A stretch of DNA of 64,000 nucleotides from Steroidobacter gossypii (GTDB lineage: Bacteria > Pseudomonadota > Gammaproteobacteria > Steroidobacterales > Steroidobacteraceae), in contig NZ_JAEVLS010000005.1 of assembly GCF_016801985.1 (NCBI RefSeq), positions 310,001 through 374,000 on the forward strand. The letters run 5' to 3'. Below are positions 33,087 to 41,867 of the stretch, one piece after another (position 1 is the stretch's first letter; each line of letters begins with the position of its first letter). The notes beneath the pieces were generated by a model. That model did not search any database. It was not told the origin of the DNA and saw nothing but the letters and a program-made list of their open reading frames with translations. Made by a program: the position numbers and the translations under genes.

Positions 33087-35336
33087 TTAGAAGGTCCTGC
33101 CGAGGAACAGGTAAAAGGCCTTCTCCCCTTCCTGATCGTAGCCCGTCGCCAGATAGACGGGCCCGAGCGGTGAGTCCACGCCCAGGAACAGGCTGGCGTT
33201 CTTACGCAGGTCGCCGAAGCTGGCGTCGCCGCTGTCGAGCCAGGTATTGCCTGCTTCGAACGACAGCCCCGCATAAGCGGGAAAGTCCAACACTCCTTCG
33301 CCACCGCGGCCGATGCGCCGCTGATAAATGAGCCGGCCGATGCCATAGTGCGGCCCGGCCAGGTAACCCGGCGGCAAGCCGGACAGCCGCAAGAAGCCAC
33401 CCAGCGAGTAAAAATTCTCCGGTCGCGCGAACTCGGCGTCGGCCGTGGTGCCGCCCTCCAGCCACATGATCAACGTGTGGCGATCGAACGAGCGCGCCAC
33501 CAGCCAGGACGTTTCGAACGCATCGAGATTTTCTTCCGAGCCGATGTTGGAGCGCTCGCCCCGCCACTGGAATTCGAACTGCTGACCGTGGCGTGGAAAG
33601 AAAATGCTGTCCAGCTTGTCGTAGGAGAAGCGAGCGAAGTAGCCGCCGCGATCGAACTCGTCCACCGGCAGCGTGGGATCGCCGATCAACACACGAGCGC
33701 GACCGGTGCCACGACGCATGCCGAGCCGCACTTCGCCCCAATTGGAAATCTCGCGCCCGAAGTCCAGGCCGCCTTGCAAGGTACGCACGCGATACTCGGC
33801 GAGCAGGTCGCGCCCTTGCAGTTGGAACACGCTGCGCTCTTCGAAATCGATGCTGGGCGCGATGAAATAACGGCTGGCCAGCGACAGCGGCTGATAGAAC
33901 TCGGTGAACACCTTGGGGTTGTCGCCGATCTGCAAGTCGGTGAGCCATTCGGCGCCGAGGCCGTTCAACTCGGTGGAAATCAAGCGCAGCGCCGCGTTGT
34001 AGCGGCTGGTGCCCTCGAAGTTGTCTTCGAGATTCAAGCCGAACCGCACGTAATTCGGGCCCCAGCTCTTGCGCCGCAGGTCCAGCTCGAGCCCGGCGCG
34101 GCCGTCCTCTTCGATCAGGTTGTAATCGATGGACTCGAAGCGATCCAGCGCATACAGCGACTGCAACTGCTTGCGCACGCGATCAGAATCCATGGCCTTG
34201 CCGATCAGGTTGCTCATGGTCGCCTTGACCAGCGGGTCATATTCCATCGAGCGCGGATCGGCGCGCACGAACTCGACGGTCGGCAGACTGCTGTCCCGTG
34301 GATTGCGGGTCGCGAGGTATCGCAGATAACCCTCTTCGCTGAGCGCCAGCCTTTTCAGCGATGGAATCTCCTCTCTCGCGCCGGCCTCGCCGGCGCGCAC
34401 TGCCTGCATCACCCGCCCGAAGTCCGCTGAGGGAAATCGACCCAGCGGCGGCTCGATGATGATGTCGCTCGGCCCGAGCAGCGCGCGTTGTTGGCGTGTG
34501 CGGCCGCGAATCAGGATGGCGAACGCCTGGTTGGTGATTTCGATGGGCGATTTCAGATCTTCGCTGGCGTACAGCGGGAAACTCACATCGACCACGATCA
34601 GCACGTCGACCTGCATCGAGCGCGCAATTTCTACGGGCAGGTTCTCCACCAGCCCGCCATCCACCAGCAGCCGGCCGTCGCGTTCGGCGGGCGCGAATAC
34701 ACCGGGCGCGGACATGCTGGCGCGCATTGCCGTGACCAGATCGCCGGAATCCATGATCACGGCCTCGCCGGTCTCGAGGTCCGTCGCGACCGCGCGAAAC
34801 GGGATGGGCAAGCGATCGAAATTCGAAATCGCCGCCACCGGCAGCGACGCGCCACGCAGCACCTGCTCCAGCTTCTGCCCCTGAACGAGCCCGCGGGGTA
34901 GCGCAAAGCCCTGGTCGGTCAAGCCCAACGCATAACGCACCAGAAATTCCCTATCGTCCTGCTTGCGACGGTAGCCGAGCTCCTCGCGTGGCGGCCGATC
35001 GCGAAACGCGTCTTCCCAATTCACCGAGCGCAGCAGCTTTTCGATCTCCGCCACCGGCATACCCGAGGCGTACAGCCCGCCGACCACCGCGCCCATGCTG
35101 GTGCCGGCGATGGCGTCGATGGGAATGCGCATCTCATCGAGCACTTTCAACACGCCGACGTGCGCGGCGCCACGCGCGCCTCCTCCACTCAGGACCAGGC
35201 CGACACGGGGGCGAGCCTGTTCAGCGCTAGCAGCCAACGACGCTGATATCGACGACGCGCCGAGGACCAGCGCGATGAACATTGCGGTCAACGACGCAGG
35301 GAAGCGCCGCGCGCGGCATGCGAGTGGGGCCTTCAT
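33087..35336 (-). CDS. PlpD-type (type Vd) patatin phospholipase autotransporter
   Basis: 749 residues from ATG 35336. A signal peptide ends near SASLAASA. The patatin domain has the oxyanion loop GGGARGAAHVG (51-61), nucleophile Ser80 in GTSMG and the catalytic Asp in DGGLVEN near residue 235. A POTRA-like region follows (about 330-400), then a 16-strand-type Omp85 barrel ending YLFLGRTF. This matches PlpD of Pseudomonas, a lipase secreted by its own barrel. It should act on phospholipids outside the cell or at the surface. A PQQ dehydrogenase gene starts divergently 56 bases away. The ribosome site is weak. Confidence 0.87.
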   Translation of the reverse strand: MKAPLACRARRFPASLTAMFIALVLGASSISASLAASAEQARPRVGLVLSGGGARGAAHVGVLKVLDEMRIPIDAIAGTSMGAVVGGLYASGMPVAEIEKLLRSVNWEDAFRDRPPREELGYRRKQDDREFLVRYALGLTDQGFALPRGLVQGQKLEQVLRGASLPVAAISNFDRLPIPFRAVATDLETGEAVIMDSGDLVTAMRASMSAPGVFAPAERDGRLLVDGGLVENLPVEIARSMQVDVLIVVDVSFPLYASEDLKSPIEITNQAFAILIRGRTRQQRALLGPSDIIIEPPLGRFPSADFGRVMQAVRAGEAGAREEIPSLKRLALSEEGYLRYLATRNPRDSSLPTVEFVRADPRSMEYDPLVKATMSNLIGKAMDSDRVRKQLQSLYALDRFESIDYNLIEEDGRAGLELDLRRKSWGPNYVRFGLNLEDNFEGTSRYNAALRLISTELNGLGAEWLTDLQIGDNPKVFTEFYQPLSLASRYFIAPSIDFEERSVFQLQGRDLLAEYRVRTLQGGLDFGREISNWGEVRLGMRRGTGRARVLIGDPTLPVDEFDRGGYFARFSYDKLDSIFFPRHGQQFEFQWRGERSNIGSEENLDAFETSWLVARSFDRHTLIMWLEGGTTADAEFARPENFYSLGGFLRLSGLPPGYLAGPHYGIGRLIYQRRIGRGGEGVLDFPAYAGLSFEAGNTWLDSGDASFGDLRKNASLFLGVDSPLGPVYLATGYDQEGEKAFYLFLGRTF

Positions 35337-35392
35337 CCGGAAAGTATAGGGCAGAGCTTGTGAGGTCGAACCGTGGCCGATAGGCTTTTTGC

Positions 35393-37402
35393 ATGTCGTC
35401 CGCCCGTCGCCCATTTGCAACGCCGCTTTGGCTCGCGCTAGCCATCCCGGTCATTGGCGAGCTGGCGGCGCTCAGCGCCGGCCCGGTACACGCCGATCCG
35501 CCGCGTCGCCGGCTCAACGATGCCAACGCTCAATGGCAGTACTACGGAGGCGATGCCGGCGGCATGCGCCACAGCGCCGCCAAACAGATCACGCGAGCAA
35601 ACGTCGATCAACTGGAAATCGCCTGGACCTATCGCACCGGCGAACTCGGTGTCGGGTTCGTGCGCGCCGACAAATTATCCTTCGAAGCGACGCCGATTCT
35701 GGTGAGCGACACGCTGTATCTCAGCACGCCCACCAACATCGTGATCGCGCTCGCCGCCACCACCGGCAAATTTCGCTGGCGTTACGATCCAAAAATCCCC
35801 CGTCATCTGCACTATGCCGAAGCCACGTCGCGCGGCGTTTCGTGGTGGACCGATGAGCTCGCCACGCCGAACACTCCTTGTTCACAACGCATTTTCATCG
35901 GCACTTTGGATGCAAGATTGATTGCCGTGGATGCGCGCACTGGCGTGCCATGCGCGGACTTTGGGAACGGCGGCAGCGTCGATCTGGCAGCTGCGGCTCG
36001 CCCCACGAAACCTGGCGAATATCTGGTGACATCGCCGCCGGCTGTTTATCGCGATCTGATCATCGTAGGCTCGGCCATCGGTGACAATCGCGCCGTCGAA
36101 CTGGAGCGCGGCATTATCCGCGCGTTCGACGCCCGCACCGGTCTGCAACGCTGGTCATGGGATCCGATTCCAACCAACACTGACGAAGCAAAAGCACGCG
36201 GCTGGACCGAAGAATCCGCGCGCAAAACCGGCGGGGCGAACGCCTGGTCCATGCTTTCCGTCGATGTCGGCCGCGGGCTGCTGTTCATTCCCACGGGCAG
36301 CGCAAGCCCGGACTTTTTCGGCGGCGAACGTCTCGGCGACAACAACTACGCCAACTCTCTCGTCGCCTTGCGAGCCAGCACCGGTGAGCTGGTCTGGCAG
36401 CGCCAGCTGGTCCATCACGATCTGTGGGATTACGACCTGGCCGCGCAGCCCATGCTGATCGACATCGATCGTGAGGGCAAAGCCATTGCCGCGGTGGTGC
36501 AGGCGACCAAGACCGGCATGCTGTTCGTGTTCGATCGCGAGACCGGCGAGCCGGTGTTCGAAATCGTCGAACGTCCGGTGCCAGTGTCGGATGTTGCAGG
36601 CGAGACAGCGTCGCCGACGCAACCGTTCCCCGCCACGCCGCCGCTGCTCTCGCACGCTGCGGTCACGCCCCAGGATGCGTGGGGCCTGACGATGTTCGAT
36701 CGTGCCCGCTGCCGCGATCTCATCGGCAAATATCGCTCGGAAGGGTTGTTCACGCCGCCGAGTCTGCAAGGAACGATTCTGTCGCCGAGCTTCGTCGGCG
36801 GCGTGAACTGGGGCGGTCTGGCGTTCGATCCCGAGCGGCAGCTCGTCCTGGCTCCGGTCAACCACGTCCCCATGGTGGTGACATTGGTGGCGCGCGACGA
36901 GCTCAAACCCATGCGCGACTCCGGCAGTTTCCTTGATTCCGAGTTCGCCAATCAGGCCGGCGCTGCATACGGCATGCGTCGCGAAATGCTGGCCTCGCCG
37001 TTTGGCCTGCCCTGCACGGCGCCGCCCTGGGGAACCCTGGCCGCGGTCGATCTGCGGCGCAATGAGATCCGCTGGCAGGTCACGTTGGGCTCGACGCGCG
37101 ATCGCACGCCCTGGTTCGTGCCGTCGCGGACCATCGGCATGCCCAATATGGGGGGGCCGATCGTCACGGCGGGCGGACTGGTGTTTATCGCCGCGGCCAC
37201 CGACAATTATCTGCGCGCTTTCGATATCGAGACCGGTCGCGAGCTTTGGAAGGGTCGATTACCGGCGGGCGGCCAGGCAACTCCCATGACTTACGAGCTT
37301 GCCGGGCGTCAGTTTGTAGTGATTGCGGCCGGGGGACATGGCGGGCTGAAAACCAAGCAGGGCGACTACGTCATCGCCTTCGCACTGCCGCCGGCCGATT
37401 GA
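35393..37402 (+). CDS. Periplasmic PQQ-dependent dehydrogenase (quinoprotein)
   Basis: 669 residues. A signal peptide ends near GPVHADP. The mature part is an eight-bladed tryptophan-docking propeller: WQYYGGDAGGMRHSAAKQI, WQRQLVHHDLWDYDLAAQP (the signature around the PQQ pocket) and PPWGTLAAVDLRRNEIRWQV. No N-terminal membrane helices as in E. coli Gcd and no C-terminal haem, so electrons must leave through a separate carrier. It is closest to glucose/polyol dehydrogenase-like quinoproteins, with the substrate not decidable. Next to it lies a TonB receptor gene that starts 25 bases after the stop. No pqq biosynthesis genes are in the window. Confidence 0.86.
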   Translation: MSSARRPFATPLWLALAIPVIGELAALSAGPVHADPPRRRLNDANAQWQYYGGDAGGMRHSAAKQITRANVDQLEIAWTYRTGELGVGFVRADKLSFEATPILVSDTLYLSTPTNIVIALAATTGKFRWRYDPKIPRHLHYAEATSRGVSWWTDELATPNTPCSQRIFIGTLDARLIAVDARTGVPCADFGNGGSVDLAAAARPTKPGEYLVTSPPAVYRDLIIVGSAIGDNRAVELERGIIRAFDARTGLQRWSWDPIPTNTDEAKARGWTEESARKTGGANAWSMLSVDVGRGLLFIPTGSASPDFFGGERLGDNNYANSLVALRASTGELVWQRQLVHHDLWDYDLAAQPMLIDIDREGKAIAAVVQATKTGMLFVFDRETGEPVFEIVERPVPVSDVAGETASPTQPFPATPPLLSHAAVTPQDAWGLTMFDRARCRDLIGKYRSEGLFTPPSLQGTILSPSFVGGVNWGGLAFDPERQLVLAPVNHVPMVVTLVARDELKPMRDSGSFLDSEFANQAGAAYGMRREMLASPFGLPCTAPPWGTLAAVDLRRNEIRWQVTLGSTRDRTPWFVPSRTIGMPNMGGPIVTAGGLVFIAAATDNYLRAFDIETGRELWKGRLPAGGQATPMTYELAGRQFVVIAAGGHGGLKTKQGDYVIAFALPPAD

Positions 37403-37427
37403 CGACGCTTCAACAACGGGTTTCATC

Positions 37428-39524
37428 ATGCGTGGATTGCGCTTCGGTTCGACGGCCCTGCTGAGCTGCACGGCGCTGGGTCTGGTCACGGTTCAGGCCG
37501 CAGAGCGAGATCCGGCAAAACGAGTCGAGGAAGTCGTGGTCACGGGCCTGCGCCAGCCGGAACAGCTGCGCGACTTCGCCGGCAGCATCTCGCTGGTCAA
37601 GGCCGAGGACGTGACCCTGGTCGGCTCCACTCATCACAACGAAATCCTGAATCGCGCGCCGGGCGCGATGATCCAGCGCAACAGCGGCCAGGAAAGTCTC
37701 ACGGCGATTCGTTCGCCGGTTTTGAGCGGCCCGGGCTCGTGCGGCGTGTTCCTGTTTCTCGAGAACAGCGTGCCGATCCGCCCTACCGGCTTTTGCAATG
37801 TGAACGAGCTGTTCGAGGTGAACAGCGAACAGGCCGGCTCCATCGAAGTGCTGCGCGGACCCGCCGGTGTGCTCTACGGTTCGGGCGCGATGCATGGCGC
37901 GATCAATATCATCACCGCCGCGCCGGCTGATCTGCCAGCGCGCAGCCTGGCGCTCGAAGGCGGGCCGGACGAGTACTATCGCGGCAAGCTCGGCCTGAGT
38001 CACACGGGCCAGGCGACCGACATCGGCGGCGTCGTGGTTGCGACTCATGACGGCGGCTGGCGCGCCAGCTCGGGAATCGACGAGCAGAAGTTGAATATCG
38101 GCCTCGTGCATCGTCGCGGCGACGCGCTGCTTGGTTTGAACCTGGCGGCCACCAACCTGGAACAGGAAACCGCGGGATTCATCCAGGGCTTCAACGCGTA
38201 TCGCAACGAGACGATCGCCGAATCCAATCCCAATCCGGAGGCCTATCGAGATGCGTATGCGGTGCGGCTCACGGGCAGTTATGAACAACCGTTGAGCGAG
38301 CGAGTGCAGCTGTCCGTGCGTCCCTACGCTCGCTATTCACGCATGGATTTCATACAGCACTTTTTGATCGGCAAGCCGTTCGAAGAGAACGGTCAGGAAT
38401 CGATGGGCGTGTTGACGGCGCTGGACATCACTGCCTTCAACAACACGCGCCTGCTGACCGGTGTCGATGTCGAATTTGCACAAGGCTTCCTGAAAGAAAC
38501 ACAGCCCGGCCCCGCGACCGATGGCGCGCCCGCGGCCAACGCCATCCGTCCGGCGGGCAAGCACTACGATTATCAAGTCGACAGCCGGGTGGCGGCGATG
38601 TACGGACAGATCGAGCAACCGTTCGCGCAGCGGTGGAAAGCCATTGGCGGCGTGCGTTACGAGTATGTCGATTACGACTATGACAATCGGATGATCAGCG
38701 GCAACACCGCCGACAACGGTACGCCCTGCGGCGCTGCTGGCTGTTTGTTCAATCGCCCGGCGGATCGCAGCGACAACTTCGACAATGTGACATCCAAGCT
38801 GGGGCTGAGCTATGAAGTGGCCCCGGATCACACCTTATATCTGACCGCCACGCGCGGTTATCGCGCGCCCGACACGAGCGAGCTGTATCGACTGCAGCGA
38901 CAACAATCGGTGGCGGATCTGGATTCGGAACGTCTGGACAGCTTCGAGCTGGGCGCGCGCGGCGCGTTCGGGCTGTTGAGCTATTCGCTGGCCGGCTTCC
39001 AGATGGACAAGGAGAATGTGATCTTCCGGGACGCGAACGCTTTCAACGTCAGTGACGGCCGCACCGAGCACGAAGGCGTCGAATACGAGTTCGCATGGCA
39101 GCCCATCGAGTCCCTGTCACTGGCGCTGGCAGGCACTTACGCCAAGCACACCTACGACTTCGATCGCGTCGTCGAGCAGGGCGAGACCATCGTTGCCGGT
39201 CGCGATGTGGACACCGCGCCTCGTCATATCAACACGGCGCGACTCAACTGGAGTTTCCTGCCGGCGGCCGCGGCGGAGCTGGAATGGGTTTCGGTCGGCA
39301 GTTACTTCGTCGACGCATCGAATAACAACAAGTACGGCGGCCACGACCTGCTGAACCTGCGCGTGAGTTGGCGCGCCACCGAGAACTGGCGCGCCATCGC
39401 TCGTCTGAACAACGTGACCGACCGCGCCTATGCCGATCGCGCCGACTTCGCCTTCGGCAACTATCGTTACTTCCCCGGCCGCGGCCGCACGCTGTTCGTC
39501 GAACTGCGCTACGAAACGGACTGA
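37428..39524 (+). CDS. TonB-dependent receptor paired with a PQQ dehydrogenase
   Basis: 698 residues. A signal peptide ends near VQAAE. A TonB box (VEEVVVTG) is followed by the plug (SISLVKAEDV, IEVLRGPAGVLYGSGAMHGAINIIT) and a barrel with a C-terminal aromatic strand (LFVELRYETD, without the usual final Phe). The plug contains two cysteines, in SGPGSCGVFLFLE and GFCNVNELFE, that could form a disulfide. Its gene starts 25 bases after the quinoprotein stop and is probably co-transcribed. It may bring in the quinoprotein's substrate or its PQQ cofactor. E. coli PqqU is a TonB receptor for PQQ, but this protein does not obviously resemble it. Confidence 0.87.
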   Translation: MRGLRFGSTALLSCTALGLVTVQAAERDPAKRVEEVVVTGLRQPEQLRDFAGSISLVKAEDVTLVGSTHHNEILNRAPGAMIQRNSGQESLTAIRSPVLSGPGSCGVFLFLENSVPIRPTGFCNVNELFEVNSEQAGSIEVLRGPAGVLYGSGAMHGAINIITAAPADLPARSLALEGGPDEYYRGKLGLSHTGQATDIGGVVVATHDGGWRASSGIDEQKLNIGLVHRRGDALLGLNLAATNLEQETAGFIQGFNAYRNETIAESNPNPEAYRDAYAVRLTGSYEQPLSERVQLSVRPYARYSRMDFIQHFLIGKPFEENGQESMGVLTALDITAFNNTRLLTGVDVEFAQGFLKETQPGPATDGAPAANAIRPAGKHYDYQVDSRVAAMYGQIEQPFAQRWKAIGGVRYEYVDYDYDNRMISGNTADNGTPCGAAGCLFNRPADRSDNFDNVTSKLGLSYEVAPDHTLYLTATRGYRAPDTSELYRLQRQQSVADLDSERLDSFELGARGAFGLLSYSLAGFQMDKENVIFRDANAFNVSDGRTEHEGVEYEFAWQPIESLSLALAGTYAKHTYDFDRVVEQGETIVAGRDVDTAPRHINTARLNWSFLPAAAAELEWVSVGSYFVDASNNNKYGGHDLLNLRVSWRATENWRAIARLNNVTDRAYADRADFAFGNYRYFPGRGRTLFVELRYETD

Positions 39525-40105
39525 TCGCCAAAGCTGAAGAGCTCAGCCAGGTCGACGCTCACGTCCAGCGAGGGCACGACCAACGTTCCCGGCGCTCGCG
39601 TGGACACCTGCTCCACGAATGCTCCGCCATGCGGTGCGCTGTAGCAGTCGAGCTGTGTCACGCCGAGATCCACCAGCCACGCATCCTGCACGCCGTACGC
39701 AGCATACAGTGGCATCTTGACTTCACGATCGTACAGCCAGGTGCTGTCACTCACCTCGATCACCAACAGCACGTCGCGCGCGGTCGGGTGGGCATCCCGA
39801 TAACGTCCGCGCCGCGGCCGCGCCAGAATGAGATCGGGCTGCGGCTCCGTGTGGCGATTCAGCCGAAGGGGATATTGTTCCAGGACCAGCGCACCCTCGC
39901 CCACCACTTTCATCAGCTGATCACGCAGCCATGCGACCGTGGCCGCGTGCCGACATCCCATCGGAGGCATATGGTAGATCTCTCCTTCGATCAGCTCGGT
40001 CCGCGCATCCGGCTCGAGCAAGCCGACCTCGGCCATGCGGTAGTACTGCTCGACCGAAAACCGGTGTGGGCAGTGCACGCTGTCGCTGATTGCGTTGGTA
40101 ACCAT
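39509..40105 (-). CDS. Uma2-family putative nuclease
   Basis: 198 residues, convergent with and overlapping the TonB receptor 3' end by 16 bases. The PD-(D/E)XK-like Uma2 fold shows RTELIEGEIYHMPPMG, then QPDLILARPRRGRY and VLLVIEVSDSTWLYDREVKMPLYAAYGVQDAWLVDL; the Asp, Glu and Lys residues fit the catalytic pattern. Uma2 proteins are very common in cyanobacteria and scattered elsewhere, often near mobile DNA; their role is unknown. No partner gene here. AAGG precedes the ATG. Confidence 0.85.
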   Translation of the reverse strand: MVTNAISDSVHCPHRFSVEQYYRMAEVGLLEPDARTELIEGEIYHMPPMGCRHAATVAWLRDQLMKVVGEGALVLEQYPLRLNRHTEPQPDLILARPRRGRYRDAHPTARDVLLVIEVSDSTWLYDREVKMPLYAAYGVQDAWLVDLGVTQLDCYSAPHGGAFVEQVSTRAPGTLVVPSLDVSVDLAELFSFGDQSVS

Positions 40106-40269
40106 GTGGGAAAGACCTTAGCAGCGGCGCTATGGCGCGAAACGGGCCGATGTTTTGGCGATTCACCTGGAAATGCAACAACTATTCAGCACGGAACAGT
40201 GTAGGAGGCGGATTTCGATCCGCGGCCTTTCCGCGCATCGCTCTCCGCGCGTTGCGCGCGGAAACAAAG

Positions 40270-40290
40270 AGGCCCGGCGAAGCCGGGCCT
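40270..40290 (-). terminator. Intrinsic terminator of the DUF1501 operon
   Basis: AGGCCCGGC and GCCGGGCCT form a perfect 9-bp stem with a GAA loop, 25 bases past the DUF1501 stop. On the minus strand TCTTTG follows. Confidence 0.85.
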
Positions 40291-40314
40291 GACAAATCAA
40301 CAGCGCAAGAAAAA

Positions 40315-41856
40315 TCAAAGAATGCTTTCGAAGGCGATCGAGCCGTCCAGATTCGCGGAGCCGAGCGGCCCGGCGTACGATCCCTTGTCGCCATGCAATG
40401 CCATGTAATTGAGCAGCACGGTCTCCACCAGCAGGTTGACATTGTTGGCCGCAGGGCTGCTGCTGGTGACCACGTCGCCACCCGCAGTGTAATAACCAAG
40501 CTGCTGATGACGCGCGGCTCGTGGGGTACCGGCCTCGAGCAACGTGGCGCGGCCGGTGGGGCTGAACACGAGGAAGAAGGAAGCGGCGGTTTGCTGATTG
40601 TCGCCGGTCCATTCGCCCTTGCCACGGCCGCCCATCGAATCGTCGACTCGACCATTCGATGACACCGAGCCGTCGCTGAAAACGTAGATCATCAAAGGCA
40701 CATCGAGCCGTGCCGCGTACTCCAGGCACGCACCGATGCAACGGCCAGCACGCAGATCGCGCGCTTCACCCGTGGCCCGCTCGCCCGTGTGATAGTCGAA
40801 GCCGCCCATGGTGATGGTGCCGGCGCCGGCATTGCCTCTGACCACCAGTTTCATCACCGACGCGGTCTTCTGAAACTCGCCGTCGCCGCCGAAATTGGCG
40901 CCGAACAACTCGGTGATGATCGTGTCTTCGCGCGGGTCGAGATCGCCGGGGCCGCTGAACTGATCGACGGTGTCGGCGGTCTTGAGATACGCGCAGCGGA
41001 ACAGCCTTTTCACCTCGGCATCCTCGCTCAAGCGGGTATCGACGCGACCGAGCTTGTGCTCGGTGAGTCGATACATGGCCTCGAGCGTACGGACGGTGTC
41101 GTCCTTGCTGAGAATGGTGGCGACATCGCCGGTGTCGACCAGGCCGGTCACGTCGCTGGCGCGATCGATCTTGGTGGGTCGGAACTGCGGGTCGATGTGC
41201 AGGGCCGGCGCCATGGAGTTGCCGCCGGACTCGGAATTCTGCGAGCCGATCAAATTGAGCAACTTGCCTTTGACGCCATACCGGGCCAGGGCGTACATCG
41301 GATTGTGCGGGTTGTTGCCGGTGTCGTTCTCCGAACGGGCGGCGATCACCGCGCCGTTGACCCGATCGCGCGTGGTCTGGGTGGTCATCTCGATCATGCC
41401 GCGCAGGAACGCGCTGTCGGTGTGAAACGCCAGGCCGAACTGCGTGTCGATGAAATTGGTTTGCGAGTTGTTCGGCAACATGTTGCCGGGCAGGCCTTGC
41501 TTCGCATAACCCTGCGTGCTCAGAAAGTCGAGCTGTCCGCCCTGCTGTCCCACCAGCACGTTCGAGCCGGCGATGTTCGCGCCGCCCGCCAGGTCGAAAC
41601 AGATGAACGGAATCTTCTGATCGCCGAGGCCGGTCAAACCGCACTCCACGGCGTCGGGGTCCAGATTGGGATCGAGCTCCGCCCTGGCCCGGCGGGGCAA
41701 CAGGCCCAGCGCCGACGGCACGACCACCGTCGCGGCGCCGGTCGTGAAGCCCTGCGCCAGAAAGTCGCGACGAGTTACCGGACGCTTGTGCGCACCGTGC
41801 TTCAACGGCTCGTTCAGGCCCAGAGCACGTTTGCGTCGTGATTTGATGATGAACAT
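40315..41856 (-). CDS. DUF1501 Tat-exported protein
   Basis: 513 residues from ATG 41856 (GAGG upstream). A Tat signal is clear: RPVTRRDFLAQGFTTGAAT, with the twin Arg at the start of a hydrophobic run. The mature part has the DUF1501 alkaline-phosphatase-like pattern: FICFDLAGGANIAG with a metal-binding Asp, GGFDYHTGERATG and DVPLMIYVFSDGSVSSNG. DUF1501 proteins belong to the sulfatase/phosphatase superfamily, and in Planctomycetes and some Proteobacteria they are paired with haem and DUF1549/1553 proteins; their substrate is unknown. It is third in the operon after two haem proteins, with an 11-base gap. Confidence 0.85.
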   Translation of the reverse strand: MFIIKSRRKRALGLNEPLKHGAHKRPVTRRDFLAQGFTTGAATVVVPSALGLLPRRARAELDPNLDPDAVECGLTGLGDQKIPFICFDLAGGANIAGSNVLVGQQGGQLDFLSTQGYAKQGLPGNMLPNNSQTNFIDTQFGLAFHTDSAFLRGMIEMTTQTTRDRVNGAVIAARSENDTGNNPHNPMYALARYGVKGKLLNLIGSQNSESGGNSMAPALHIDPQFRPTKIDRASDVTGLVDTGDVATILSKDDTVRTLEAMYRLTEHKLGRVDTRLSEDAEVKRLFRCAYLKTADTVDQFSGPGDLDPREDTIITELFGANFGGDGEFQKTASVMKLVVRGNAGAGTITMGGFDYHTGERATGEARDLRAGRCIGACLEYAARLDVPLMIYVFSDGSVSSNGRVDDSMGGRGKGEWTGDNQQTAASFFLVFSPTGRATLLEAGTPRAARHQQLGYYTAGGDVVTSSSPAANNVNLLVETVLLNYMALHGDKGSYAGPLGSANLDGSIAFESIL

Positions 41857-41867
41857 GCAACTGCCTC

